8,226 nt of DNA from Candidatus Aenigmatarchaeota archaeon (lineage in GTDB: Archaea > Aenigmatarchaeota > Aenigmatarchaeia > PWEA01): contig PWFY01000035.1 of NCBI GenBank assembly GCA_003554235.1, positions 1 to 8,226 of the forward strand, in the 5' to 3' direction. Numbering within the stretch: position 1 is the stretch's first letter; every line of letters starts with the position of its first letter. Below the pieces are notes generated by a model. It saw only the letters and a list, made by a program, of their open reading frames with translations, did no database searches and was not told where the DNA came from. Both the position numbers and the translations under genes were made by a program. Shown here piece by piece: positions 1 to 6,387 of the stretch.

Positions 1-534
1 ACTGGGCATGTCTTTTTTATGTACATCTTCTCCAAAGCTTTCTTTGCCCGCCGGACTTGTTGTTGTTGAAGCTCCTATAGGCGTGCTGCTACTTCTCTGT
101 ATCCCCGTGTTCATGTAGGCTTCGTTGTCGTAGCATATATATAGAACATCGTGCCCTCTTTCCATCATTCCGCTTAGGCTTCTTATACCTATATCGAACG
201 TTGCTCCATCTCCTGCCAGTACAACAAAGTTTACATTATCGTGGTCCATGTAACCATCCTTCCCTCTCTTTCCAAAGGCCCTGTAGGCTGTTTCCACTCC
301 ACCTGCCACAGCTGCAGCGTTTTCAAATATATTATGTATCCAACTTATTCCCCAGGCACTTTCTGGATATGGGGTGGTTGTTACCTCCATACAACCCGTG
401 GGCATTGCCATTATAGTGTTGGGTCCTGTTGTCTCTGTAACTAGTTTTGAAGCCAGTGCTGCACCACAGCCAGGACATGCCCGATGTCCAGGACAGAAAA
501 GGTCCTTGTCCCTTTTGAATTTGTCTTCAGTCAT
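1..534 (-). CDS. porB: Pyruvate:ferredoxin oxidoreductase subunit beta, 3' end outside window
   Basis: This is the thiamine-diphosphate-binding beta subunit of cytoplasmic pyruvate:ferredoxin oxidoreductase, which converts pyruvate and CoA to acetyl-CoA and CO2 while reducing ferredoxin. Only the first 178 residues are present and the frame stays open to base 1. Visible marks are Cys20 and Cys23 in ACPGCGAA and Cys48 in PTGC, which match three of the ligands of the proximal 4Fe-4S cluster; the fourth is expected beyond the edge. The TPP/Mg signature is GDG (residues 108-110), then DIG and [10 protein letters not shown] (about 135-144). The visible part ends in KKDMPS, typical of PorB. The ATG at 534 is chosen because AGGTGAT lies 4 nt upstream. 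It overlaps the end of porA by 8 nt, so the two are probably translationally coupled. The alpha and beta subunits form the catalytic core. The related 2-ketoisovalerate enzymes are the main alternative for substrate. Confidence 0.95.
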   Translation of the reverse strand, partial: MTEDKFKRDKDLFCPGHRACPGCGAALASKLVTETTGPNTIMAMPTGCMEVTTTPYPESAWGISWIHNIFENAAAVAGGVETAYRAFGKRGKDGYMDHDNVNFVVLAGDGATFDIGIRSLSGMMERGHDVLYICYDNEAYMNTGIQRSSSTPIGASTTTSPAGKESFGEDVHKKDMPS

Positions 535-1750
535 CCTTATCACCTGGCAAAAGTTCTTCTCTGAGAGGTTCCCATCTCTCCTCTTCTTCCAGTCCTATAT
601 CACTTGGATCCTTGCCTCTCATTTCCTTTGTTTCCTCCACCACCTTCTTTATAACGTCCTTTGTAACATCTCTTCCGGCCAATCCAACGATGTAGTTCAG
701 GACAGGAATTCTACTTCCGTTTGAGTAGAGTGCGGACTTTAGATCGATTGCAAGTCCGCCCTGATAACCTAGGGATACGTCCTTCTCCATCACGGCTATG
801 GCCTCTGCGTCTCCAAGGACCTTGTTCAGCTCTTCGGCTGGGAATGGCCTGTAAACCCTGGGCTTAACAAGACCGACCTTTTCTCCCTTTTCCCTGTATT
901 CGTCGATCACATATCTTATAGTTCCACATACACTTCCCAAGGCCACGATTATTACGTCTGCGTCCTCTGTCCTGTAAGTTTCCAGCAAACCGTTGTGTTC
1001 TAGTCCATACTCCCTACCAAAAACATCGGCGAACTCCTCTACAGCTTCTCCTATCTTGTCCTTTGATCTTTTTACAGCTCTTTGTACCTCGTATCTTGTT
1101 TCGGTCCAGTGTTCAGGTCTTGCATAGGCTCCCATGGTAGTTGGGTTCGATGGATCCAGGGTGTGGACAGGATCTCTTTCAGGAAGAAACTCTTTCATTT
1201 CCCTTTGGGTGAACGTATCGACTTTCTCCTGGACATGGGTTAGTATAAATCCATCCAGGCACGATAGAGCAGGAAGTAAAATATCTTTGTCTTCGGCTAC
1301 TCGATATGCTAATGCTATATTGTCCATAGCTTCCTGGACGTCTTCGGCGTAGAACTGGATCATGCCACCATCTCTTTCTGCGAAAGTATCTGTATGGTCG
1401 CCCCATATGCTAAGAGGCGCAGACAGACTTCGGTTGGCTATACCGAGAACAAGCGGTAATCTCATTCCCGAGGCGCTGAAGATCGGCTCGCTCATAAGTT
1501 TAAGTCCCTGGGAGCATGTTGCAGTGAATATCCTGGCTCCTGCAGCACTTGCGCCAATTGCCGTGGAAGCAGCGTTGAACTCACTGTCAACTCTTACATA
1601 TTCACTAGTGAGTTCGCCGTCGGCAATCATCTCGCTTATTCTTTCAACTATGTCAGTCTGTGGTGTTATGGGATAGGCAGGAATAACATCGGGATCGCAG
1701 GCCTTAACAGCTTCTGCAACAGCATCGTAACCCGCCAGCATTTTTTTCAT
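527..1750 (-). CDS. porA: Pyruvate:ferredoxin oxidoreductase subunit alpha
   Basis: This 407-residue protein is the alpha subunit of POR and contributes the pyrimidine-binding half of the TPP site. The signature YPITPQT is at residues 26-32, with the catalytic-type Thr at 29. The Glu that contacts the TPP aminopyrimidine corresponds to Glu57 in [14 protein letters not shown] (about 75-83), SGMRLP and ANRSLSAP (with Arg107, likely the pyruvate-binding arginine) follow in family order, then the C-terminal transketolase-like domain with VALGS and KPRVYRPFP. Length is normal for archaeal PorA. The family more often has ESEHS and TATSSQG where this one has DSEFN and TATCSQG, so substrate preference could differ slightly. 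An AGGAGG lies 9 nt before the chosen ATG. The gene ends in TGA and overlaps porB by 8 nt. Identification is from motifs and operon context; VorA-like 2-oxoacid oxidoreductases are the closest alternative. Confidence 0.94.
   Translation of the reverse strand: MKKMLAGYDAVAEAVKACDPDVIPAYPITPQTDIVERISEMIADGELTSEYVRVDSEFNAASTAIGASAAGARIFTATCSQGLKLMSEPIFSASGMRLPLVLGIANRSLSAPLSIWGDHTDTFAERDGGMIQFYAEDVQEAMDNIALAYRVAEDKDILLPALSCLDGFILTHVQEKVDTFTQREMKEFLPERDPVHTLDPSNPTTMGAYARPEHWTETRYEVQRAVKRSKDKIGEAVEEFADVFGREYGLEHNGLLETYRTEDADVIIVALGSVCGTIRYVIDEYREKGEKVGLVKPRVYRPFPAEELNKVLGDAEAIAVMEKDVSLGYQGGLAIDLKSALYSNGSRIPVLNYIVGLAGRDVTKDVIKKVVEETKEMRGKDPSDIGLEEEERWEPLREELLPGDKDD
539..545 (-). promoter_or_regulatory. 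Ribosome binding site of porB
   Basis: AGGTGAT on the minus strand, 4 nt before the ATG of porB and inside the end of porA. It is a strong match to the 3' end of archaeal 16S rRNA (ATCACCT) and fixes the porB start. Confidence 0.75.
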
Positions 1751-1751
1751 T

Positions 1752-2036
1752 TTATTTGTCCTCCTTTTCCATTGTTATGGCCTTTACAGGACATTCTTCA
1801 GCACATATTCCACAGCCTTTGCAGTAGTCTAGGTCAACCTCAAACTTTCCTTCTTCTGTCTCCTTTATTGCCATGTCAGGGCAGAACTTAGCACATCTCC
1901 CACAGCCTATGCATTTTTTGTTGTCGACTATGGGTTTTTCCGACCTCCAGCTCCCTGTTTTGTTGACCAGTGTCGTTCCTGGTTTCGCTACGGCTCCCTT
2001 GGTTATTTTCATATCCTTGTATGGATCCCCGGTCAT
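1752..2036 (-). CDS. porD: Pyruvate:ferredoxin oxidoreductase subunit delta (2x 4Fe-4S ferredoxin)
   Basis: This 94-residue protein is the ferredoxin-like delta subunit that passes electrons from the TPP site to external ferredoxin. It carries two complete CxxCxxCxxxCP motifs. The first is Cys42, 45, 48 and 52 (CIGCGRCAKFCP) and the second is Cys72, 75, 78 and 82 (CKGCGICAEECP), each ligating a 4Fe-4S cluster. The N-terminal 40 residues, with TGSWRSEKP, are the usual PorD lead segment that docks to the other subunits. The length is normal. The ATG directly follows the porG stop (TGAATG) and GAGGTG lies 6 nt upstream, so the start is well supported. The stop is TAA, 1 nt before the porA start. 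Confidence 0.96.
   Translation of the reverse strand: MTGDPYKDMKITKGAVAKPGTTLVNKTGSWRSEKPIVDNKKCIGCGRCAKFCPDMAIKETEEGKFEVDLDYCKGCGICAEECPVKAITMEKEDK
1760..1765 (-). promoter_or_regulatory. Ribosome binding site of porA
   Basis: AGGAGG on the minus strand, 9 nt before the porA ATG and within the last codons of porD. It supports the start at 1750 and coupled translation. Confidence 0.7.
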
Positions 2037-2570
2037 TCAACACACCTCATATGCTTCTGACATTGCCTTAACATTTTTTTCACCTATCTCACCTTCGAAC
2101 GTCTCCTTTATAACCCTAGCCATACTTTCCCTGTCGACGAGTCCCGTCGCCTTTGCAAATGCCCCACAGAGAGCGGTATTCATTATAGGTCTGCCCAGAT
2201 GTTTCATGGCTATATCGGTGGCGTTGACTGTGACTATCTCTGCATCTGTCTCCAGGTCCAGATCTCCAGGTCCTTCGGAACTGTTTACAATTATCATACC
2301 ACCTTCTTTTAATCCTTTTTCGACGTCTACAAGCTTCAAGAGACTGGAGTCCTGAACTATTACAATGTCGGGATTGTATACCTGGCTCCTGTCAGTTATT
2401 TTTTTGTTGTCTATCCTTACGAAGGCTTCTATGGGTGCTCCTAGTCTCTCGACACCGAAGGACGGAAATCCCTGTGATTCCTTTCCTGTTTCAAATGCAG
2501 CCTTGGCAAGCATAGAAGCCATGGTTACCGACCCTTGGCCCCCACGGCCATGTATTCTTATCTGCTTCAT
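2037..2570 (-). CDS. porG: Pyruvate:ferredoxin oxidoreductase subunit gamma
   Basis: This 177-residue protein is the gamma subunit of POR, which binds CoA and completes the alpha-beta-gamma-delta assembly. The N-terminal glycine-rich motif GRGGQGSVTMA (about residues 8-18) is diagnostic. It is followed by SQGFPSFGVERLGAP and FVRIDNKKITDRSQVYNPD, both typical of the family, and by ALCGAFAKATGL near the C-terminus. The length is as expected. It is the first gene of the operon in order gamma-delta-alpha-beta, a common archaeal arrangement. The ATG at 2570 is chosen because MKQIRIHGRGGQG is the standard family start. Only a weak GAGTG element precedes it. It ends in TGA, immediately next to porD. 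The start region faces infB across a divergent intergenic stretch holding probable control sites. Confidence 0.96.
   Translation of the reverse strand: MKQIRIHGRGGQGSVTMASMLAKAAFETGKESQGFPSFGVERLGAPIEAFVRIDNKKITDRSQVYNPDIVIVQDSSLLKLVDVEKGLKEGGMIIVNSSEGPGDLDLETDAEIVTVNATDIAMKHLGRPIMNTALCGAFAKATGLVDRESMARVIKETFEGEIGEKNVKAMSEAYEVC
2043..2048 (-). promoter_or_regulatory. Ribosome binding site of porD
   Basis: GAGGTG on the minus strand with 6 nt spacing to the porD ATG, lying within the end of porG. It is a near-ideal archaeal Shine-Dalgarno. Confidence 0.75.
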
Positions 2571-2608
2571 TTTAACACTCTGAACTGGTTTATCTACTTA
2601 ACTTTCGT

Positions 2609-2618
2609 TGTTTAAAAG
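2609..2618 (-). promoter_or_regulatory. Probable TATA box of the porGDAB operon
   Basis: The minus strand reads CTTTTAAACA here, centred about 43 nt before the porG ATG. A start of transcription about 26 nt downstream would leave a leader of roughly 17 nt holding a weak GAGTG Shine-Dalgarno. No better A/T-rich element is seen between this site and the gene. This is an inference from position and composition. Confidence 0.45.
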
Positions 2619-2635
2619 TTTTCAACTTTTGAAAA
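2614..2635. repeat. Two interlocked inverted repeats overlapping the porG promoter
   Basis: Two perfect 7-bp inverted repeats overlap by seven bases. AAAAGTT-ttc-AACTTTT spans 2614-2630 and TTTTCAA-ctt-TTGAAAA spans 2619-2635. They cover the probable TATA/BRE of porG and lie away from infB. Such symmetry at a promoter is usual for a dimeric repressor or activator site. The low complexity of the sequence (mostly A/T) leaves chance possible. Confidence 0.4.
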
Positions 2636-2673
2636 ACAACTCCTAACATGGTTGATTAAGACTAATTCGACAA

Positions 2674-2683
2674 TTATATAAAT
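2674..2683 (+). promoter_or_regulatory. TATA box, distal promoter upstream of infB
   Basis: TTATATAAAT is close to the archaeal box A consensus. A transcript starting about 26 nt downstream would begin near 2705, leaving a leader of nearly 100 nt before the infB ATG. That leader starts almost exactly at an ATG (2708) that opens an out-of-frame ORF overlapping infB. Confidence 0.45.
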
Positions 2684-2726
2684 GTATCCTCGTTTTTTGA
2701 CGTATACATGGAACGTTTCGTTCCCA

Positions 2727-2737
2727 TTTTTAAATAT
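2727..2737 (+). promoter_or_regulatory. TATA box, proximal promoter of infB
   Basis: An A/T element reading TTTTTAAATAT, with expected transcription start near 2758. This would give a leader of about 44 nt carrying the GGTG Shine-Dalgarno at 2792-2795. A similar element (CTTAAATATA, 2777-2786) lies too close to the start codon to be a normal promoter. Confidence 0.45.
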
Positions 2738-2801
2738 CTACAGGGAAATTCTTGTGTAGGAATGATCACAGAGAACCTTAAATATACAGCAGGTGTCGGA
2801 A

Positions 2802-4535
2802 ATGCCGGAAAAAAGAAGACAGCCGATAATATCGGTACTTGGGCATGTGGACCATGGCAAGACGGTTTTATTGGATGGTATAAGGAACACAAGTGTGGCT
2901 GCCGAGGAGTCAGGTGGGATTACACAACACATAGGAGCCACGGAGATTTCCCTAGACGTAATTAGGGACCTCTGTGGAAATCTGGTTTCTTCAAAGGACA
3001 TAAAGGTTCCAGGACTTCTATTTATTGATACACCTGGCCACGAGGCCTTTACAACCCTTAGAAAAAGAGGAGGATCTGTTTCCGATCTTGCGGTTCTTGT
3101 TGTCGACCTCAATGAAGGCTTCAAACCTCAGACAGAGGAGTCTCTGGAGTTTCTCAAGGAGTTCAACACACCCTTTGTGGTCGCAGCTACTAAGATGGAT
3201 AAGGTAAAGGGATGGAAATCCAGGGAAGGCGAATGTTTCTCCAAAGCTTACAAGGGACAGAGAGAGAAGGTAAGGAACAGATTGGACGAAAAGGTATACG
3301 AACTTATGGGCGATCTCTCGGAACAAGGAATAACTTCTGATAGATTTGACAGAGTCGATGACTTTGGTAAGAAGGTGGCTATAGTGCCTCTCTCCGGCCT
3401 TACAGGCGAAGGGGTGCCTGATCTCCTCGCTGTTCTTATAGGTCTTTCGCAGAAGTTCCTGAGCGATGAGCTCGAACTTGAATCAGACATAGGAAAGGGA
3501 AACGTTCTCGAAGTCAAGGAATCAAGAGGCCTGGGGACAACATTGGACGTTATACTCTACGAAGGTATAATGAAAAAGGGCGACAGTCTGGTGATCGGCG
3601 GAAAGAAACCAACCGTTACCAGGGTCAAAGCGCTTCTAAAGCCAAGGGAACTGAAGGAACTAAGGACGGAGAAAAATTTTAAGAATTTCGAAGAAGTCAG
3701 AGCTGCGTCGGGTGTCAAGGTTTCTGCCCCTGATATCGACGAAGTATTCGCAGGTTCTCCTTTGCAGAGCATAAGGCCCGATGGAGATGTGGAAAAAGCC
3801 AAGAGAGAACTTTCCGAAGAGGTCAGTGACGTGGAGATAGATACAGAGGGTGAAGGTGTGACCCTTAAGGCCGATACCCTCGGAAGCCTCGAAGGAATGA
3901 TAAAGATGCTTGAGGACAAGGATATTCCCATAAGAAAGGCTTCCATAGGAGATGTCACAAGAAAGGATGTAATGGAAGAAAGGTCTGTCGAAGATCCATT
4001 GAGAAGGGCAATATTTGCTTTTAATGTTGATGTAACTCCAACTGCTAGAAGTTGCAAAGAAGACCTTGAGATATTCCAGGGTCCCGTAGTTTACAGGATA
4101 CTGGAGGACTATGAGGAATGGGTCGAGGAGAGGAGAGAAGAGATAAAGATGAAGAAACTTGAGGATGTCACGAGACCCGGTAAGATACGTCTTCTTCCTG
4201 GTTATGTTTTCCGTCAAAGAAAGCCGGCCGTTGTGGGCTGCGAAGTTTTGGAGGGAGTTGTAAAGCCAGGGTATGATCTTGTAAAGGATGGGAAGAGATT
4301 GGGAAGTATAAGTGAGATACAGAAAGAGAACATTCCTGTTGAAGAGGCGGAGGGCGGGGACAAGGTTGCTGTCTCTATAAGCAAGGTTACGGTTGGGAGA
4401 CAGATAGAGGAAGGCGATGTACTCTACAATCTTCTTTCAGACAAAGACATAAGGAAACTGGAGGAGCTGGAGGAAATGCTTTCAAAGGGAGAGAAGAACG
4501 TTTTGGAAGAGGTAAAAAAAGAGAAATACGGCTAA
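2802..4535 (+). CDS. infB: Translation initiation factor aIF5B (IF-2 family GTPase)
   Basis: This is the archaeal aIF5B/IF-2 homologue, a cytosolic GTPase that promotes subunit joining and initiator tRNA placement. From the ATG at 2802 it has 577 residues, the usual archaeal size, without an intein. G1 is GHVDHGKT (14-21), switch I includes GGITQHIGATE (38-48), G3 is DTPGHEAF (76-83), G4 is TKMD (130-133) and G5 is SGL. Domain II, domain III and the C-terminal domain (FRQRKPAVVGCEV and following) continue in order. G4 has Thr where aIF5B normally has Asn (NKID), and G5 has SGL for the usual SAL/SAI. The start is set at ATG 2802 because GGTG lies 6 nt upstream and the family begins just before RQPI. 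A GTG at 2793 would add three residues (MSE). The gene ends in TAA and is followed by S6e and aIF2-gamma, a known archaeal neighbourhood. Confidence 0.96.
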   Translation: MPEKRRQPIISVLGHVDHGKTVLLDGIRNTSVAAEESGGITQHIGATEISLDVIRDLCGNLVSSKDIKVPGLLFIDTPGHEAFTTLRKRGGSVSDLAVLVVDLNEGFKPQTEESLEFLKEFNTPFVVAATKMDKVKGWKSREGECFSKAYKGQREKVRNRLDEKVYELMGDLSEQGITSDRFDRVDDFGKKVAIVPLSGLTGEGVPDLLAVLIGLSQKFLSDELELESDIGKGNVLEVKESRGLGTTLDVILYEGIMKKGDSLVIGGKKPTVTRVKALLKPRELKELRTEKNFKNFEEVRAASGVKVSAPDIDEVFAGSPLQSIRPDGDVEKAKRELSEEVSDVEIDTEGEGVTLKADTLGSLEGMIKMLEDKDIPIRKASIGDVTRKDVMEERSVEDPLRRAIFAFNVDVTPTARSCKEDLEIFQGPVVYRILEDYEEWVEERREEIKMKKLEDVTRPGKIRLLPGYVFRQRKPAVVGCEVLEGVVKPGYDLVKDGKRLGSISEIQKENIPVEEAEGGDKVAVSISKVTVGRQIEEGDVLYNLLSDKDIRKLEELEEMLSKGEKNVLEEVKKEKYG

Positions 4536-4556
4536 GTCATCTTCTCTTGCCGTAAT

Positions 4557-4566
4557 CTTTAAATAG
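4557..4566 (+). promoter_or_regulatory. TATA box of rps6e (leaderless promoter)
   Basis: CTTTAAATAG is centred about 25 nt before the ATG at 4586. This is the spacing at which archaeal transcription starts at or next to the start codon. No Shine-Dalgarno precedes that ATG, so a leaderless mRNA is likely, in addition to any read-through from infB. Confidence 0.55.
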
Positions 4567-4585
4567 CTTGCTATGTCTTTCAACA

Positions 4586-5056
4586 ATGCCCGGAGATGAA
4601 AATGATCTGGGCGAGGTGATTGGTATTTTCAAGATATGTATATCTGATCCTGTGGAAGGCAACGCCTGGCAGGTGGAAAAAGAAGCAACCCCTCTTATAG
4701 GAACAAAGATTGGTGAGGAATTCAACGGTTCTCTTATAGGACTCGAGGGTTATACTTTGGAAGTAACCGGAGGTAGTGATGAGGATGGATTTCCTATGAG
4801 AAAGGGACTGGGAGGCGGTGGAAGGAGGAAGGTTCTTATGAAGAAGGGACCGGGCTATAGACCCAAGGGAAAGGGAATTAAAAGAAGAAAATCTGTCAGA
4901 GGAGAAGCAGTTTCTGATGAAATAGTTCAGGTTAACGCAAAGGTAGTTGAAAGAGATGATGATGCTCAAAGTATACCTGAGCTGTTAGGAATAGAGAAGG
5001 ACTCCGAGGACGAGCCAGAAGAGGATCAGGAAGAAAATGAAGAAAAGGAAGAATGA
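4586..5056 (+). CDS. rps6e: Small ribosomal subunit protein eS6 (S6e)
   Basis: This is the archaeal S6e protein of the 30S subunit. From ATG 4586 it is 156 residues. The S6e core is clear: FKICISDP near the N-terminus, LIGTKIGEEFNG, LEGYTLEVTGGSDEDGFPMR, GGGRRKVLMKKGPGYRP, KGIKRRKSVRG and DEIVQVNAKVVERDD. Two ends are longer than in many archaeal homologues: about 12 extra N-terminal residues (MPGDENDLGEVI) and an acidic tail whose last 19 residues include 13 Asp/Glu. The start at 4586 fits a leaderless promoter. A TTG at 4568 in the same frame is not supported because it sits at the TATA box. A GAGGTGAT inside the gene at 4613-4620 precedes an ATT codon at the usual family start, probably by coincidence. 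It ends in TGA, 15 nt before aIF2-gamma, so the two are co-transcribed. Confidence 0.95.
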   Translation: MPGDENDLGEVIGIFKICISDPVEGNAWQVEKEATPLIGTKIGEEFNGSLIGLEGYTLEVTGGSDEDGFPMRKGLGGGGRRKVLMKKGPGYRPKGKGIKRRKSVRGEAVSDEIVQVNAKVVERDDDAQSIPELLGIEKDSEDEPEEDQEENEEKEE

Positions 5057-5060
5057 AAAC

Positions 5061-5065
5061 GGTGA
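5061..5065 (+). promoter_or_regulatory. Ribosome binding site of aIF2-gamma
   Basis: GGTGA, 6 nt before the ATG at 5072, in the 15-nt gap after rps6e. It supports the start and translation from a shared mRNA. Confidence 0.7.
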
Positions 5066-5071
5066 ATTCAT

Positions 5072-6313
5072 ATGTCCGAAATGGATGAAAGGCTTATACC
5101 ACAGCTAAATATAGGTTTAATGGGACATGTTGACCATGGTAAGAGTAGTCTAGCCCAGGCAATATCAGGTAAGTGGGCGGACACACATTCAGAGGAGATA
5201 AAGCGTGGGATAACGATAAGACTTGGATACGCAGATGCAACAATATACAAGTGCAAGGAATGTGAAAGCCCCGGATGTTACTGTGTTACTGATAAATGTC
5301 CTGTCTGTTTCGGTGACGCCGAACCCCAGAGAACTGTTTCTTTGGTTGATGTTCCTGGACATAAGACACTTATGGGAACCGTATTGTCGGGGGCGGCCCT
5401 TATGGACGGGTGTATCTTTGTAATCGCTGCCGACGAGCCCTGTCCACAGCCACAGACGGCAGAGCATCTAAAGACTGTGGATATAGCAGGAATAGATAAT
5501 ATTATTATAGTTCAAAACAAGATCGACAGGGTTTCAGAAGAAAGAGCAAGGGAGAGCTATGAAGAAATAAAGAGCTTTGTTGAAGGGACTGTGGCTGAAG
5601 ATGCACCTATAATTCCTGTTTCTGCTCTTCAAAGGGTCAACGTTGATGCAGTTTTGGAGGCAATCGAGGAAGGAGTTCCTACTCCCCAAAGAGACGAGGA
5701 CGCAAGTCCTAGGATGATGACAGCAAGATCATTCGATGTAAACAAGCCTGGCAGCATTGTAAAGCAGTTGCAGGGTGGAGTAATAGGAGGAAGCTTGGTT
5801 CAAGGTGTATTTGAGGTAGGCGACGAGATTGAAATAAGACCCGGTATTGAAAGGGAAGGAGAACGAAGCCCTATAAAAACAAAGATAACTGCCATGGAAA
5901 AGGTTGGGAAAAATCTAGAAAAGGCCGGTCCAGGCGGTCTCTTGGGCGTTCAGACTAAACTAGACCCTTCTCTTACGAAGAGTGACAACCTCGCAGGTTC
6001 CATAGTTGGGCATCCCGGCGAGCTTCCTGGGATGATGGAAGAGCTTACGCTTGAGATGCATACCTTCGAAAAGGTCGCAGGAGTTAAAGGAGAAAGGGAT
6101 GTTGAAAAGATAAGAACCAATGAGCCTCTTATGCTTACGGTCGGAACTGCAAAGACCGCGGGCGTAGTTACTTCTGCCAGGGAAGTTGATGGCGAGGAAG
6201 AGGCAGAAGTAAAGTTAAAGTTGCCTATATGTTCAAGCTGCGGTGAGAGGGTGGCTGTTTCAAGGCAGATAGAAAACAAGTGGCGCCTGATAGGCTACGG
6301 GATAATAAAGTAA
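5072..6313 (+). CDS. eif2g: Translation initiation factor 2 subunit gamma (aIF2-gamma)
   Basis: This is the GTPase subunit of the heterotrimeric aIF2 that carries initiator methionyl-tRNA to the small ribosomal subunit. It has 413 residues, normal for archaea. G1 is GHVDHGKS (18-25), switch I contains EEIKRGITIRLGYA (41-54), and the zinc ribbon is Cys61, Cys64, Cys76 and Cys79, with two additional cysteines (69 and 71) between the pairs. G3 is DVPGH (93-97), G4 is NKID (149-152) and G5 is VSAL. AADEPCPQPQT is typical of the family. The C-terminus has the CSSC pair and ends in the near-universal WRLIGYGIIK. The start has a GGTGA Shine-Dalgarno. The stop is TAA. It lies downstream of infB and rps6e. 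There is a 74-nt gap before the thiolase gene, which has its own promoter. Confidence 0.97.
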   Translation: MSEMDERLIPQLNIGLMGHVDHGKSSLAQAISGKWADTHSEEIKRGITIRLGYADATIYKCKECESPGCYCVTDKCPVCFGDAEPQRTVSLVDVPGHKTLMGTVLSGAALMDGCIFVIAADEPCPQPQTAEHLKTVDIAGIDNIIIVQNKIDRVSEERARESYEEIKSFVEGTVAEDAPIIPVSALQRVNVDAVLEAIEEGVPTPQRDEDASPRMMTARSFDVNKPGSIVKQLQGGVIGGSLVQGVFEVGDEIEIRPGIEREGERSPIKTKITAMEKVGKNLEKAGPGGLLGVQTKLDPSLTKSDNLAGSIVGHPGELPGMMEELTLEMHTFEKVAGVKGERDVEKIRTNEPLMLTVGTAKTAGVVTSAREVDGEEEAEVKLKLPICSSCGERVAVSRQIENKWRLIGYGIIK

Positions 6314-6345
6314 TATTCGACATATGTTCTAGGGTATTTAATGCT

Positions 6346-6362
6346 TTTGTCGAAAGTTTTTT
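6346..6362 (+). terminator. Possible terminator after aIF2-gamma (weak stem and T-run)
   Basis: A short self-complementary stretch (CTTTTGTCGAAAG) is followed directly by six T residues at 6357-6362. Archaeal transcription often ends at T-runs. The same T-run overlaps the TATA-like element of the next gene, so one or both roles are possible. Confidence 0.35.
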
Positions 6363-6368
6363 AAGCTT
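6355..6368 (+). promoter_or_regulatory. TATA-like promoter of the thiolase operon (leaderless)
   Basis: AGTTTTTTAAGCTT is centred about 27 nt before the ATG at 6388, the distance expected for a leaderless archaeal transcript. The sequence just before the ATG (ACCCCCT) has no Shine-Dalgarno. Confidence 0.5.
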
Positions 6369-6387
6369 GAAGTTATCATAACCCCCT

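Noticed and set aside
374..724. Plus-strand open frames opposite porB and porA (also 1134-1352, 1362-1676 and 1873-2355)
   Set aside because: They are antisense shadows of well-recognised por genes, with no family resemblance and no start signals.
2793..2801. GTG at 2793 as the infB start
   Set aside because: It is possible and adds only three residues, but its own upstream lacks a Shine-Dalgarno, while the GGTG at 2792-2795 is well placed for the ATG at 2802.
2571..2801. An RNA gene or CRISPR repeat in the divergent intergenic region
   Set aside because: No tRNA-like cloverleaf, repeated spacer unit or snoRNA box pair can be seen. The region reads as promoter DNA.
3557..4217. Long minus-strand open frames opposite infB
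   Set aside because: They are antisense to a conserved coding gene, have Ser/Leu-rich composition typical of reverse-complemented Glu/Lys codons, and show no motifs.
4613..4627. Internal GAGGTGAT followed by ATT at the usual S6e start, suggesting an AUU start codon
   Set aside because: The ATG at 4586 has a well-spaced TATA box for a leaderless mRNA, and the GAGGTGAT simply encodes Glu-Val-Ile in frame. AUU starts are very rare.
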